A stretch of 64,000 nt of DNA from DAIMFL01 sp964372215. Its GTDB lineage: Bacteria > Pseudomonadota > Alphaproteobacteria > Dongiales > Dongiaceae. The notes beneath the pieces are model-generated. The model did no database searches, was not told the DNA's origin, and worked only from the letters and a program-made list of their open reading frames with translations. Position 1 is the first letter of the stretch; each line of letters starts with the position of its first letter. The position numbers were made by a program, and so were the translations under genes. Shown in pieces: positions 17,635-27,939 of this stretch. Location of the stretch: contig CAYJQC010000014.1 in NCBI GenBank assembly GCA_964372215.1, forward strand, positions 1 through 64,000, given 5' to 3'.

Positions 17635-18765
17635 TCATGTAGGGACTTCCAGCGGAAAAACAAAGGCTTGTGCCAGATCCAGCGCGATTTCGACCGGGGC
17701 GCCCTCGGGCGGAAGAAAGCGCCCCGGCATGCGCGAATGCAGGTGCAGGCGGCCACCGCCGAAGTCCCCGGCGCTGAGATGGACCAGGCTGGAGCGGCCG
17801 AGCAGCCGGGCGGCGATGACCTGGCCGACCGCCCCGCCGCCCCCGGCCGCCCGCGCGCCGGCCGGGGCCCCCTGCCCCGGCACCAGGGTCAGCCGCAGCG
17901 CCTCGGGGCGGATCAGCACCTCGACGGCGCTGCCTTCGGGCAGGCCCGGCGCCGGGACCGCGCCGAACGGGCTGGCGGCCTTGCCGCCGGCGACCTCGCT
18001 GGGAACCCGGTTCACCTCGCTGAAGAAGGCGGCGGCGAAGGCGGAAACCGGGTGGTAATATAGTTCCGCCGGGGCGCCGTCCTGGACGATCACACCGTCG
18101 CGCATCAGCGCGATCCGATCGGCCATGAACATGCCTTCCTCGGGGTCGTGGGTGACCATCAGGGTCGCGGTCCCCGTCGATTTCAGCACATGCAGGGTCT
18201 CGTCGCGCACCTGATCGCGCAGCCGGGCGTCGAGGCCGGAGAACGGCTCGTCCAGCAGCATCACCCTGGGTTCGGGCGCCAGCGCCCGGGCCAGCGCCAC
18301 GCGCTGCTGCTGACCGCCCGACAGGGTGTGCGGGAAGCTGGCGGCCGACGCTGCCATGCCGAGTTGGTCGAGCACCTCGAGGGCGCGCCGGCGGCGGAGT
18401 TCCGGTGCCATGTGGAACAGGCCGAAGCCGACATTGTCGAGCACGCTGAGATGCGGGAACAGGGCATAGTCCTGGAACACCAGCCCGACGCCGCGCCGTT
18501 CCGGCGGCAGGCTGGCGCCGGCCTCGGCCACCACCCCGCCCGCCATCAGCACGCGGCCGTGCTGCAGCTCCTCGAGCCCGGCGGCGATCCGCAGCACGGT
18601 GGACTTGCCGCAGCCGGACGGGCCGAGCAGGCAGACGACTTCGCCCGAGCCGATCGCCAGGCTGACCCGGTCGACGGCCCGCAGCGTGCCGTAGTCGTGG
18701 CTGATGGCGTCGAGCCGCAGCACCTCGGCGGCTGCCGCCGTCTGTGTTCCAGCCGCGATGCTCAT
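17635..18765 (-). CDS. ABC transporter ATP-binding protein, FbpC-like (iron(III))
   Basis: 376 residues. Walker A GPSGCGKST, Q-loop VFQDYALFPHL, signature LSGGQQQRVALARAL, Walker B VMLLDEPFSGLD and H-loop VTHDPEE are all intact. A C-terminal TOBE-type regulatory domain (about residues 250-376) makes it FbpC/PotA-like rather than the short ThiQ of thiamine systems. ATG 18765 overlaps the permease stop as ATGA. No periplasmic binding protein lies next to it. Confidence 0.88.
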   Translation of the reverse strand: MSIAAGTQTAAAAEVLRLDAISHDYGTLRAVDRVSLAIGSGEVVCLLGPSGCGKSTVLRIAAGLEELQHGRVLMAGGVVAEAGASLPPERRGVGLVFQDYALFPHLSVLDNVGFGLFHMAPELRRRRALEVLDQLGMAASAASFPHTLSGGQQQRVALARALAPEPRVMLLDEPFSGLDARLRDQVRDETLHVLKSTGTATLMVTHDPEEGMFMADRIALMRDGVIVQDGAPAELYYHPVSAFAAAFFSEVNRVPSEVAGGKAASPFGAVPAPGLPEGSAVEVLIRPEALRLTLVPGQGAPAGARAAGGGGAVGQVIAARLLGRSSLVHLSAGDFGGGRLHLHSRMPGRFLPPEGAPVEIALDLAQAFVFPLEVPT

Positions 18766-20453
18766 AGCGCGTGCCCGGGGCGCGAGCGGGCGATCACCCG
18801 CGACAGCAGGATCACCGGCACGATGCCGACGGCGACGATCGCGAGCGCCGAGCTCGAGGCCTCGTTCAGCCGCTCGTCGGACGCCAGTTCGTAGGTGCGC
18901 GTCGCCAGCGTGTCGAAATTGAACGGCCGCAGCACCAGGGTCGCCGGCAGTTCCTTCATCACGTCGACGAAGACCAGCAGACCCGCGGTCAGCACGCTGC
19001 CCCGGATCATCGGCAGGTGGACCCGCCGCAGGGTGGCGCCGGGGCCGTGGCCGAGCGCCCGGGCGGCCTGGTCCATGCTGGCGGTCACCTTGGTCAGGCT
19101 GGCCTCGATGGTATTGAAGGAGAGCGCCAGGAAGCGCACCAGATAGGCCGAGATCACCGCGTAGATCGTGCCGCTGAAGATCAGCCCGGTCGAGACCTCG
19201 AAGGTCGCGCGCATCCAGGCGTCGATGCTGTTGTCGATCCAGGCGAGCGGCAGCATGACGCCGACCGCGATCACCGAGCCGGGGACCGCATAGCCCATGC
19301 TGGCGACCCGCACCGCGGCCAGGGTGACCGGCGAACGCCGCAAGCGCAGCGCATAGGCCATCAGCACGCCGACGGCGACCGCCAGGCCGGCGGCGATCAG
19401 CGCCAGGGTGAAGCTGTTGAGGACATAGCCGAGGAAGCGCAGGTCGACCCAGTCGCGCGCGGTCAGCCAGACGCCGCGCAGCAGGGTGAGCGCCGGCACC
19501 ACGAACCCGAGCAGCACCGGCAGCGCGCAGGCGGCCATCGCCGCCGCGGCTTTCGGGCCGCGCAACCGGTAGCGCGGCAGCGGCCGATAGCGGGTCGAGC
19601 TCTGGGCGAAGCCGCGCCGGCCGCGCGACCAGCGCTCGAGCAGGAACACGGCGGCGATGAACAGCATCAGGATCGCGGCGAGCTGCGCCGCCGCCGCCGG
19701 CTCGCGCATGCCCAGCCAGGTGCGGTAGATGCCGGTGGTGAAGGTGTCGACGCCGAAATGCTGGACCGTGCCGAAGTCGTTCAGGGTCTCCATCAGCGCC
19801 AGAGCGACGCCGGCGGCGACCGCCGGCCGGGCGAGCGGCAAGGCAACCCGCAAGAAGCCGCGCCACGGCGAGCAGCCGAGCGTGCGGCTGACCTCCAGCA
19901 CGCAGGCCGACTGCTCGAGGAAGGCGGCGCGCGACAGCATGTAGACATAGGGATAGAGCACCAGCGTCATCATGGCGATGGCGCCGCCGGGCGAGCGCAG
20001 GCGCGGAAACCAGTAGTCGGCCCGGCCCCAGTCGAAGAGATCGCGGAGCGCGGTCTGCAACGGCCCGGCGAAATCGAGGAACGTGGCGTAGCTGTAGGCG
20101 ATGACATAGGCCGGCACGGCGAGCGGCAGCAGCAGCGCCCACTCGAACAGCCGGCGCCCGGGAAAGCGGCACAGCGTCACCAGCCAAGCCGTGGCGACGC
20201 CGATCGCCAGCGTGCCGATCCCGACCCCCAGCATCAGCAGCAGCGAGTTGCCGATGTAGCGCGGCAGAACGGTGCTGGCGAGATGGCCCCAGATCTCGCC
20301 GGTCGGCACGAAGACGAAGCCGGCGACCACCAGCACCGGCAGCGCGACGCCGCCGGCCGCCGCCAGGGTGAACAGGACCCAGGGATCGCGCATCCCGAAG
20401 CGCCGGCTGCTCAGCGCCGGCGTCTCATCGCTGCCGAGATGGAGTGCTGACAC
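18762..20453 (-). CDS. ABC transporter permease, FbpB-like fused two-domain
   Basis: 563 residues with about 12 hydrophobic segments in two homologous halves, each carrying an EAA-type loop (EVSRTLGCSPWRGFLRVALPLARP and QAARALGHGPGATLRRVHLPM). This duplicated architecture is typical of FbpB/SfuB/HitB ferric permeases. Thiamine ThiP shares it, but the TOBE-containing ATPase downstream favours iron. Its substrate-binding protein must be encoded elsewhere. It is placed between scpB and tatA in a cluster that usually lacks it. Confidence 0.88.
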   Translation of the reverse strand: MSALHLGSDETPALSSRRFGMRDPWVLFTLAAAGGVALPVLVVAGFVFVPTGEIWGHLASTVLPRYIGNSLLLMLGVGIGTLAIGVATAWLVTLCRFPGRRLFEWALLLPLAVPAYVIAYSYATFLDFAGPLQTALRDLFDWGRADYWFPRLRSPGGAIAMMTLVLYPYVYMLSRAAFLEQSACVLEVSRTLGCSPWRGFLRVALPLARPAVAAGVALALMETLNDFGTVQHFGVDTFTTGIYRTWLGMREPAAAAQLAAILMLFIAAVFLLERWSRGRRGFAQSSTRYRPLPRYRLRGPKAAAAMAACALPVLLGFVVPALTLLRGVWLTARDWVDLRFLGYVLNSFTLALIAAGLAVAVGVLMAYALRLRRSPVTLAAVRVASMGYAVPGSVIAVGVMLPLAWIDNSIDAWMRATFEVSTGLIFSGTIYAVISAYLVRFLALSFNTIEASLTKVTASMDQAARALGHGPGATLRRVHLPMIRGSVLTAGLLVFVDVMKELPATLVLRPFNFDTLATRTYELASDERLNEASSSALAIVAVGIVPVILLSRVIARSRPGHAL

Positions 20454-20565
20454 CGAACCTGTCCTGCATCAGGGATCGGACCCGTCCGGCCCTGTCGGGC
20501 AGGATATTAAGAACGGTTCGCAGTTACAACCAGTGCGCCGGGGGTGCGACGCTACGGCGCGAAGC

Positions 20566-21306
20566 TCAGTCCTCGTCCGGCAGCTCGTCCAGGCCGGCGA
20601 CCAGCGCCTCCTCGTCGAGTTCGCCGGCCTCTTCCGCCTCGTCCTCCCCGTCAGCTTCGCCGGCACCTTCCTCCGACGGCGGCAGGACGGCCGCCATCGC
20701 CCGCATGCCGAGGGTCGACACGGCGGTCCCGGTCTCCAACAAGCCGGCCGCCTTGAGCTCCTCGATGCCGGGCAGCGCGTCGCGACTCTCCAGGCCAAAC
20801 TGGTCGAGGAAGGCGTCGGTGGTGACCCAGGTGACCGGCCGGCCGGGGGTGCGCCGGCGACCCTTGGGGCGGATCCAGCCGGCCTCGAGCAAGGTGTCGA
20901 GAGTGCCCCGAGACAGGGCCACGCCCCGGATCTCCTCGATCTCGCCGCGGGTCACCGGCTGGTGATAGGCGATGATCGCCAGGGTCTCGACCGCGGCGCG
21001 CGACGGCTTGCGCTGCACCACGGTCTCGATCTGCAGCCGCGGCGCCAGATCGGCCGCGGTGCGGAAGGCCCAGCGGCCGTCGCGCTGCACCAGGTTGACG
21101 CCGCGATTGGCATAGAGCCCCGCCAGCTCCTCGAGCAGGCCCGGCATGTCGGTGCCGTCGGGCATGCGCCCGGCGAGCGCCGCCACCGGCACCGGCTCGG
21201 CCGAGGCGAACAGCATCGCCTCGAGCAGGCGCAGCAGCTGGAAGCGGTCCTCGCGCTCCGGCGCGGCGAGCTGGTCGAGTGCGTTGGCAGTGTTGTTCTG
21301 GGTCAT
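20566..21306 (-). CDS. scpB: Segregation and condensation protein B
   Basis: 246 residues. Two winged-helix domains span about residues 20-180, including LLEAMLFASAEPV, RPVTRGEIEEIRGV and the GRRRTPGRPVTWVTTDAFLDQFGL block. An acidic Glu/Asp-rich tail follows. It dimerises and binds the ScpA kleisin in the SMC condensin. ATG 21306 overlaps the scpA stop by 4 nt. Confidence 0.95.
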   Translation of the reverse strand: MTQNNTANALDQLAAPEREDRFQLLRLLEAMLFASAEPVPVAALAGRMPDGTDMPGLLEELAGLYANRGVNLVQRDGRWAFRTAADLAPRLQIETVVQRKPSRAAVETLAIIAYHQPVTRGEIEEIRGVALSRGTLDTLLEAGWIRPKGRRRTPGRPVTWVTTDAFLDQFGLESRDALPGIEELKAAGLLETGTAVSTLGMRAMAAVLPPSEEGAGEADGEDEAEEAGELDEEALVAGLDELPDED

Positions 21307-22106
21307 GGCTCGGCGTGAACGGATCTGAGATAGATGGGACCGAACGTGCCGTCCTGACGCAATTGCGCGCGGCCGGAGCGGACCAGCTCGAGGGTGGCGG
21401 CGAAGGTGGCGGCGACCGCCGAGCGGCGCTGCAGCCCGGCGCTGAACTCCGGCGGCAGGAAGCTGGTCAGCACCGTCCAGTCGGGCAGGTGGCCGAGCAT
21501 GTCGCCGAGCCGCTTCAGCGCCTCGTCCATCGAATAGAGATCGGTCGGCAGGATCCGCAGGGTCTGCGCCGGCTGGCGCCGGATCACCTGGTTGCCGTAG
21601 GCCTTCAGCAGCTCATAGAGCGTCAGGCTGTAGACCGGCGTGGTGACGATCCGGATCGCCTCCGGCGCGCCGCGGGCGAAGACCTCGCGCCCGAGTTGCG
21701 GCCGCGCCAGCAGCCTGGCGCCGGCGTTCTGCATCGCCTCCAGGCGCTGGAGCTGATAAGCGAGCGCCGCGGCCAGCTCGGCGCCGGTCGGCTCGCCCTC
21801 GCCCTCCGGCTCCGGCAGCAGCAGCTTGGACTTGAGATAGGCGAGCCAGGCCGCCATCACCAGGTAGTCGGCCGCGAGCTCGAGCCGCAGCCGGCGCGCC
21901 CGGGCGACGAATTCGAGGTACTGGTCGGCAAGGTCGAGGATCGACAGCTTGGTGAGGTCGACCTTCTGGTCGCGCGCCAGGGCGAGCAGCACGTCGATCG
22001 GCCCTTCGTAGCCGTCGAGGTCCAGCACGAACTGGCCGTCGTCGACGGCCTCCGCCCCGGCCGGCACCGGACCCTCGGGTTGCTCGAAAGGCTCGTCATC
22101 GTTCAT
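21303..22106 (-). CDS. scpA: Segregation and condensation protein A (kleisin)
   Basis: 267 residues. The N-terminal kleisin domain starts YEGPIDVLLALARDQKVDLTKLSILDLADQYLEF, then the AADYLVMAAWLAYLKSKLLLP helix, and a C-terminal winged-helix segment. It links the SMC heads and recruits ScpB. Translationally coupled to scpB. The M50 protease gene ends-on upstream of it by 30 nt. Confidence 0.95.
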   Translation of the reverse strand: MNDDEPFEQPEGPVPAGAEAVDDGQFVLDLDGYEGPIDVLLALARDQKVDLTKLSILDLADQYLEFVARARRLRLELAADYLVMAAWLAYLKSKLLLPEPEGEGEPTGAELAAALAYQLQRLEAMQNAGARLLARPQLGREVFARGAPEAIRIVTTPVYSLTLYELLKAYGNQVIRRQPAQTLRILPTDLYSMDEALKRLGDMLGHLPDWTVLTSFLPPEFSAGLQRRSAVAATFAATLELVRSGRAQLRQDGTFGPIYLRSVHAEP

Positions 22107-22136
22107 CGATAGTTCCTAATCGACTTGGGCCGTGAC

Positions 22137-22853
22137 TTACAAGCCGACCAACGCAAATATCCAGCCCCCGACGAAGTCGATCGGTGGTTCCAGGACCCAG
22201 CGCAGCACGTTCAGATCGAGCCCGAGCTGCCCGCCGATCAGGGGCAGCATCAGCAGGCCGAGCAGAATGAACATGCCATAGCGCTCGAGCCGCGCCAGCG
22301 GCAGCGCAAGCTCGCGCGGCAGCAGGCCGACCGCGACCCGGCCGCCGTCGAGCGGCGGCAGCGGCAGCATGTTGAAGACCGCCAGCAGCACATTGAGGAA
22401 AATCGAGTTGTGCAGGGTGGTGACGGCCCAGCCGGCGCTCGACGGCCATTGCTGGACCGGGATCGAGTTCAAGCCCATGGTCTGTATCAGCAGGCGCAGC
22501 AGCAACGCGGACAGCACCGCGAGCAGGAGATTGGTGAACGGCCCGGCCGCGGCCACCAGCACCATGTCACGGCGCGGCCGGCGCAGCTTGTTGAAGCGCA
22601 CCGGCACCGGCTTGGCATAGCCGAACATGAACGGCGCCCGCATGGCGAACAGCATCAGCGGCAGGATGATGGTGCCGAAGCGGTCGACATGGGCCAGCGG
22701 GTTGAAGGTCACCCGCCCGAGCTTGAAGGCGGTGTCGTCGCCGAGCTTCCAGGCGACCCAGCCATGGGCCGCCTCGTGCAGGGTGATCGCGAACAGCACC
22801 GGCAGCACCCAGGTGGTGGCCGTATGAATCATCGCGGAGATGTCGCCGTCCAT
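22137..22853 (-). CDS. Site-2 protease family (M50) membrane peptidase
   Basis: 238 residues, about six membrane segments. The zinc motif HEAAHG (HExxH) lies at the first helix and the third-ligand motif is NMLPLPPLDGGR (DG). It belongs to the compact, PDZ-less M50B group. ATG 22853 (MDGDISAM) is chosen; a longer open frame upstream runs into nagZ. Substrate unknown. Its position between nagZ and scpA is conserved in many Alphaproteobacteria. Confidence 0.9.
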   Translation of the reverse strand: MDGDISAMIHTATTWVLPVLFAITLHEAAHGWVAWKLGDDTAFKLGRVTFNPLAHVDRFGTIILPLMLFAMRAPFMFGYAKPVPVRFNKLRRPRRDMVLVAAAGPFTNLLLAVLSALLLRLLIQTMGLNSIPVQQWPSSAGWAVTTLHNSIFLNVLLAVFNMLPLPPLDGGRVAVGLLPRELALPLARLERYGMFILLGLLMLPLIGGQLGLDLNVLRWVLEPPIDFVGGWIFALVGL

Positions 22854-22869
22854 GACCGGATCCGGCGCT

Positions 22870-23883
22870 TCAGGCGACCAGCAGCGAGTCGAGCCGAACC
22901 GCCAACGCGGCCAGCTCCGCCGGCTCGACAGCGGTCCCGAGGCGGATCCGGCCGGCGGCGATGCGGCGTTCCGCCGCGGCGCTGAGCCGTCCGACCGTGG
23001 CGGCCACCGCCACCATCTCATCCATCTTGCCGTTGCAGTGCAGCGCCACGTCGCAGCCGGCGGCGAGCGACGCCGCGGCGCGCGCGCCCAGGGTGCCGGA
23101 CAGGGCCTGCATCGACAGATCGTCCGACAGCAGCAGCCCGTCGAAGCCGATGCTGCCGCGGATCACCTCGTCGATCAGCCGCGCCGACGTGGTCGCCGGC
23201 GCGGACTCGTCGATCGCGGCGTAGACCACGTGCGCGGTCATCGCCCAGGGCGCGTCGCTGCACAGCCGGAAGGCGCGGAAATCGGTCTCCTCCAACTCGG
23301 CGCGGGCGGTGCTCACCCGGGGCAGGCTGTGATGGCTGTCGACACCGGCGCGGCCATGGCCGGGAATGTGCTTCGCCACCGGCATCACCCCCGCCTCCAG
23401 GAAGCCGTCGATCATGGCCCGGCCGAGCAGCGCGACGATCTCGGGGTCGGCGCCGAAGGCGCGGTCGCCGATCACGTCATGGGCGCCGGGCAGCCGGAGG
23501 TCGAGCACCGGGGCGCAGTCGACGTCGATGCCGACGGCGCGCATTTCGAGCGCCAGCAGGCGGGCGTTGAGGCGCACCGCCTCGGCGGCGGCATTGCGGT
23601 CGCGGCTGGCGAGCTGGCCGAACCGGGCGGCCGGCGCCGCCGCGCGCCAGTGCGGCGGCTTCAGCCGCGCGACCCGACCGCCCTCCTGATCGACCAGCAC
23701 CGGCGCATCGGCGCGCCCGACGCTGTCCCGCAGCTCCGCGGTCAGCTGCTGCAGCTGTTCCGGCGAGACGATGTTGCGCGCGAACACGATGAAGCCGAAC
23801 GGATCCGCATCGCGGAAAAAGCTGCGCTCGGCCTCCGTCAGGCTCGGGCCGGCACAGCCGTAGATCGCCGCCGAAGCGCTCAC
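22870..23883 (-). CDS. nagZ: Beta-N-acetylhexosaminidase NagZ
   Basis: 337-residue family GH3 enzyme that removes N-acetylglucosamine from anhydromuropeptides in cell-wall recycling, and so influences AmpC-type beta-lactamase induction. Signatures are VDQEGGRVARL, the KHIPGHGRAGVDSHHSLP loop (catalytic His/Asp dyad region) and the nucleophile FDGLLLSDDLSMQAL. It lacks a signal peptide, as expected for a cytosolic enzyme. GTG 23883 overlaps the SPOR gene stop as GTGA. Confidence 0.95.
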   Translation of the reverse strand: MSASAAIYGCAGPSLTEAERSFFRDADPFGFIVFARNIVSPEQLQQLTAELRDSVGRADAPVLVDQEGGRVARLKPPHWRAAAPAARFGQLASRDRNAAAEAVRLNARLLALEMRAVGIDVDCAPVLDLRLPGAHDVIGDRAFGADPEIVALLGRAMIDGFLEAGVMPVAKHIPGHGRAGVDSHHSLPRVSTARAELEETDFRAFRLCSDAPWAMTAHVVYAAIDESAPATTSARLIDEVIRGSIGFDGLLLSDDLSMQALSGTLGARAAASLAAGCDVALHCNGKMDEMVAVAATVGRLSAAAERRIAAGRIRLGTAVEPAELAALAVRLDSLLVA

Positions 23884-24899
23884 GGCTTGACCACGAGACA
23901 GCCCTGGTTCTTGGCCTTGAGCTTTTCGCACAGGGCCGCCGCTTCCTCGCGGCTCGCCAGCGGCCCGCCCTGGATCCGGTAGAAGACGCCCTGGGTGCCG
24001 AGATCGGCGCGCTGGACCGTCGGCTGCAGGTCGCCGATCAGATCGCCATGAATCTTCCGGAGCCGGGTCCACTCCTTGTCGGCGTCGGCCTCGCTCTTGA
24101 CCGAGGCGAGCTGGATCCGGAACCCGGTCGCCATGGCCACTTGCGGCGCCGCCTCGGGTGCGCTCGCCGTCGCGGCCTCGGCCGGCGGCTCTGCCGCAGG
24201 AGCCTCGGCTGCAGGTGCCGGGGCCGGTTCCGGTGCGGGCACCACCGGAAGCTCGGGCGCCGGCGGCACCGCCTCGGCCACCGTTGCGGGGGCCGCTTCC
24301 GGCGCGGGCATCGGCGGCGTCTCGGACGCCTGGCCGCCGGCCGCCGGCGCCAGATCGGGGGGCGCCGGCAGGTCCTCGGCGGCGGGCGCCTCGGCCATGA
24401 TCTCCGCCGAGGGCGCGATCTCCTGGGGCGGCGGCGGAGGCGTCAGCGCGGCGGTCTCGGCGGGCGGCGGTGCCGGCGGCTCCAGCGGTTCCTCGGGCGG
24501 CGGCATCAGGCGCTCGACCTCGGCCGGCGCTTCGCCGGATCCGAGCTGCTCGTAGATCAGCTTGTCCTGGTTCGGAACGTCGAGGCCGCCTTCGCTTTCC
24601 GGCCGCACCTTGACGTCCCCCGACTCGGCTTCGACCACCGGAAGCTCGCCGGGTGCGTCGGGCCTATAGGCGTTCTGATAGGCCCACCAGACGATGGCCA
24701 CGAAGGCGCCGAGCGCGGCCACCACCAGCAGCGTCGGCAGGGTGCGGCTGCGCCGCGTCATGCGCTGCAGCCGCACCTGGGTTTCCTCGTCCAGGGGGTC
24801 GTGCTCCAGCCCGTGCGGCGGCGGCGGAATGTCCGCGTCCTCCTCGGCGCCGGGAAGCTCGGGCTGGCGTCGGCCCGGATACATCTGATCGGAAGCCAT
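23880..24899 (-). CDS. SPOR-domain membrane protein
   Basis: 339 residues. A short cytoplasmic N terminus and one membrane helix (LPTLLVVAALGAFVAIVWW, residues 54-72) precede a long Pro/Ala/Glu linker of about 170 residues and a C-terminal SPOR domain (FRIQLASVKSEADADKEW to LCEKLKAKNQGCLVV). SPOR domains bind denuded septal peptidoglycan, so this is a probable FtsN/DedD-like division protein. ATG 24899 overlaps the argS stop by one base (TGATG) and its end overlaps nagZ. Confidence 0.9.
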   Translation of the reverse strand: MASDQMYPGRRQPELPGAEEDADIPPPPHGLEHDPLDEETQVRLQRMTRRSRTLPTLLVVAALGAFVAIVWWAYQNAYRPDAPGELPVVEAESGDVKVRPESEGGLDVPNQDKLIYEQLGSGEAPAEVERLMPPPEEPLEPPAPPPAETAALTPPPPPQEIAPSAEIMAEAPAAEDLPAPPDLAPAAGGQASETPPMPAPEAAPATVAEAVPPAPELPVVPAPEPAPAPAAEAPAAEPPAEAATASAPEAAPQVAMATGFRIQLASVKSEADADKEWTRLRKIHGDLIGDLQPTVQRADLGTQGVFYRIQGGPLASREEAAALCEKLKAKNQGCLVVKP

Positions 24900-26653
24900 C
24901 AGCGCATCTCCTCCAGCGGCTTCACTCCCATGATGGCGAGGCCGGCGGCGACCACTGTCGCCACCGCCTTCACCAGCGCGAGCCGCGCCCGCGTCAGCGC
25001 CGGGTCCCCCGGCAGCAGGAAGCGCAGGCTCGCCTCGTCCCTGCCCTTGTTCCACAGCGCGTGGAACGCCGACGCCAGATCATACAGGTAGAAGGCGATT
25101 CGGTGCGGCTCATGCGCCTCGGCGGCGGTCTCGACCAGGCGGGGGAAACTCGCCATCAGGCGAATCAGCGCCAGCTCCGCCGGGTCCGACAGGCGGTCGA
25201 GCGGGGCGTCGGCCAGGGCCGCAGCCGCGAGATCGAGAGTCTTCAGCTCGGCCTCGGCATGGCGCAGCACCGAGCAGCAGCGGGCATGGGCGTACTGCAC
25301 GTAGAAAACCGGGTTGTCGCGGGACTGCTCGGTAACCTTGGCAAGGTCGAAATCGAGGGTCGCGTCGTTCTTGCGGGTCAGCATGATGAAGCGCACGACA
25401 TCCTTGCCGACCTCGTCCACCACTTCCGTAAGCGTCACGAAGGTCCCGGCCCGCTTGGACATCTTCACCGGCTCGCCGTCGCGCAGCAGCTTGACGAGCT
25501 GGCAGATCTTGACGTCGAGCGTGCCCGCGCCGCCGGTGATGGCGGTCACCGCCGCCTGCATCCGCTTGATGTAGCCGCCGTGGTCGGCGCCCCAGATGTC
25601 GATCATCACGGGAAAGCCACGGCGGAATTTGTCGAAATGATAGGCGATGTCGGCGGCGAAATAGGTCCAGCTCCCGTCCGACTTCTTGAGCGGGCGGTCA
25701 ACATCGTCACCGAAGTCGCTGGCGCGAAAGAGCGTTTGCGGGCGCGGCTCCCAGTCCTCCGGGGTCTTGCCCTTGGGCGGCTCGAGCACCCCGGTATAGA
25801 TCAGGCCGCGCTCCTCCAGGGTGCGCAGCGCCGCCTCCACGCCGCCGGACTCGACCATGCGGCGTTCGGAACTGAAGACCTCCTGATGGATGCCGAGCGT
25901 GTCGAGGTCGGCGCGGATGCGCGCCAGCATCAGCTCGATCGTGAAATCGCGCACCGGCGCCAGCCATTCGGCCTCCGGCTTGTCCAGCCACGCCTTGCCG
26001 TCGCGCGAAACCAGCGCCTGCCCCGCTTCCTTCAGGTAGTCGCCGGGATAGAGCCCTTCCGGAATGGTGCCGATCTGCTCGCCCAGGGCCTCGCGATAGC
26101 GCAGATACGCCGAGCGGGCCAGCACGTCGACCTGGGCCCCGGCGTCGTTGATGTAGTACTCGCGCGTCACGTCGTAACCCGCCTTGGCGAGCAGCGCCGC
26201 CAAGGCGTCCCCGATCACCGCGCCGCGGGCATGGGCAACATGCAGCGGGCCGGTCGGATTGGCCGAGACATACTCGACATTGACCCGCCTGCCGCCGCCC
26301 ACGGTCGAGCAGCCGTAATCGGTGCCGGCGCGCAGGATGTCCGCGATCCGCGCCTGCCAGACGCCGTCCCTGAGACGCAGGTTGATGAAGCCCGGCCCGG
26401 CGATCTCGGCGCCGACCACGTCGTCATGGCCGGCGAGGCGGGCGCAGAGTTTTTCCGCGAGCTGCCGCGGCGCCATGCCGGCCGGCTTCGCCAGCACCAT
26501 CGCGGCATTGGTCGACAGATCGCCATGGGCGGGGTCGCGCGGCGGCTCGACCGTGACGCGCCCGGTATCGAGCCCGGCCGGCAGCTCGCCCGCCTGCGCC
26601 ATGGCCTCGAGCCGGCGCAGAACGTCGTCCCGGAAACTGTTGAAGATGTTCAT
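24899..26653 (-). CDS. argS: Arginine--tRNA ligase
   Basis: 584-residue class I synthetase. The HIGH motif is AHARGAV-preceded ([15 protein letters not shown]) and the KMSKS-like segment is [12 protein letters not shown]. The N-terminal ArgRS additional domain (about residues 1-110) and the C-terminal DALR anticodon-binding domain are complete. ATG 26653 overlaps the dgt stop by one base (TGATG). The open frame extends 44 codons further into dgt but without similarity. Confidence 0.97.
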   Translation of the reverse strand: MNIFNSFRDDVLRRLEAMAQAGELPAGLDTGRVTVEPPRDPAHGDLSTNAAMVLAKPAGMAPRQLAEKLCARLAGHDDVVGAEIAGPGFINLRLRDGVWQARIADILRAGTDYGCSTVGGGRRVNVEYVSANPTGPLHVAHARGAVIGDALAALLAKAGYDVTREYYINDAGAQVDVLARSAYLRYREALGEQIGTIPEGLYPGDYLKEAGQALVSRDGKAWLDKPEAEWLAPVRDFTIELMLARIRADLDTLGIHQEVFSSERRMVESGGVEAALRTLEERGLIYTGVLEPPKGKTPEDWEPRPQTLFRASDFGDDVDRPLKKSDGSWTYFAADIAYHFDKFRRGFPVMIDIWGADHGGYIKRMQAAVTAITGGAGTLDVKICQLVKLLRDGEPVKMSKRAGTFVTLTEVVDEVGKDVVRFIMLTRKNDATLDFDLAKVTEQSRDNPVFYVQYAHARCCSVLRHAEAELKTLDLAAAALADAPLDRLSDPAELALIRLMASFPRLVETAAEAHEPHRIAFYLYDLASAFHALWNKGRDEASLRFLLPGDPALTRARLALVKAVATVVAAGLAIMGVKPLEEMR

Positions 26654-27843
26654 CAGGGTCGGCTGTAGGCGTCGAACAGGCGCCGATGCTCCTCGAGCGC
26701 GAAACGGTCGGTCATGCCGGCGATGTAGTCGGCCACCAGGCGCGCCGTCGCCGGAGTCTCCGATCCCTGGGCCTGGGCCTGCCATTCGCCCGGCAGGCAG
26801 TCCGGCTGGGCAAGATAGAGGTCGAACAGCTCCTGAACCACGCGCCGGGCCTTGCTGGTCATCCGGTTGACCTTGTAATGGCGGTACATCCGCTCGAACA
26901 GGAAGCCCTTCAACGCGCGATCGTTCTCGCTCATCGCCGCCGAGAAGGCGATCAGCGGCCGGCCGGCCCGGCGCACGTCATCGACCGCGCGCGGCTGCGA
27001 CTCGCCCAGCCGGCGGCGGCTCTCCTCTATCAGGTCGCTCGCCATGCGGTCAATCAAGCGGCGGATCGACTCGTGCACCAGGCGCGGGGTCTCGAGCCCG
27101 GGAAAACGTGCCGAGACCTCGGCAAAGACCGGGCCGACCAGCGGAACCTCCGCGAGGTCCGCGACCGCGAACAGCCCGGCCCTGAGCCCGTCGTCGATGT
27201 CGTGGTTGTTGTAGGCGATGTCGTCGGCGAGCGCCGCCACCTGGGCCTCCAGGCTCGGCCAACCGTCGAGCTCCAGGTCGCGGGATTCCGCCGAATAGCC
27301 GGCGATGCTGGGCGGCACCGGCTTGGCCCTGGCCTTGGCCCCGGCGCCCGGGCCGGTCAGCGGCCCGTTGTGCTTCACCACCCCTTCCAGCGCCTCCCAG
27401 GTCAGGTTGAGGCCATCGAAGGCGGCGTAGCGCCGCTCCAGGGCGGTGACGATGCGGAAGGTCTGCTCGTTGTGGTCGAAGCCGCCCAGATCGGCCATGC
27501 AGGCGTCGAGCGCGTCCTCCCCGGCATGGCCGAACGGAGTGTGCCCGAGGTCGTGGGCGAGCGCGATGGCCTCGGCCAGATCCTCGTTGAGGGCCAGCAC
27601 CCGGCCGACCGAACGGGCGATCTGCGCCACCTCCAGGCTGTGGGTCAGCCGGGTCCGGTAGTGATCCCCCTCGTGATAGACGAAGACCTGGGTCTTGTAC
27701 TTCAGGCGGCGGAAGGCCGCCGAATGGATGATCCGGTCGCGGTCGCGCTGGAAATCCGAGCGGGTCGGGCTGGACGGCTCCTCGATCAGCCGGCCGCGGC
27801 TGATCTCCGGCCGGCAGGCAAATGGCGCGGGTTCCTGGGACAT
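26653..27843 (-). CDS. dgt: dGTPase-like deoxynucleoside triphosphate triphosphohydrolase
   Basis: 396-residue HD-superfamily enzyme that splits dNTPs into deoxynucleosides and triphosphate. Metal ligands are in [15 protein letters not shown] (His), [17 protein letters not shown] (HD) and [14 protein letters not shown] (Asp). Length and the short form identify the type 2 family common in Alphaproteobacteria. It is the first gene of the long minus-strand run dgt-argS-SPOR-nagZ-M50-scpA-scpB and faces erpA across 156 nt. Confidence 0.92.
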   Translation of the reverse strand: MSQEPAPFACRPEISRGRLIEEPSSPTRSDFQRDRDRIIHSAAFRRLKYKTQVFVYHEGDHYRTRLTHSLEVAQIARSVGRVLALNEDLAEAIALAHDLGHTPFGHAGEDALDACMADLGGFDHNEQTFRIVTALERRYAAFDGLNLTWEALEGVVKHNGPLTGPGAGAKARAKPVPPSIAGYSAESRDLELDGWPSLEAQVAALADDIAYNNHDIDDGLRAGLFAVADLAEVPLVGPVFAEVSARFPGLETPRLVHESIRRLIDRMASDLIEESRRRLGESQPRAVDDVRRAGRPLIAFSAAMSENDRALKGFLFERMYRHYKVNRMTSKARRVVQELFDLYLAQPDCLPGEWQAQAQGSETPATARLVADYIAGMTDRFALEEHRRLFDAYSRP

Positions 27844-27939
27844 TGCCGGACAGTAGCCGCGCGCCCCGGCCGAGGCAATCGCGCCGGCCGGCCGGCCGGG
27901 AGACAAGTCACGGGCGGATTTGACATTTTCGGGCCGATG

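Noticed and set aside
18771..20450. 559-codon open frame on the plus strand opposite the ABC permease
   Set aside because: Antisense shadow of a GC-rich gene with Gln/Arg/His-rich composition; the minus-strand frame has a clear transporter signature.
27920..27925. Perfect TTGACA upstream of erpA as the -35 box
   Set aside because: It lies 37 bp from the perfect TATAAT, far outside the usual spacing; CTTACA at 27940 is better placed.
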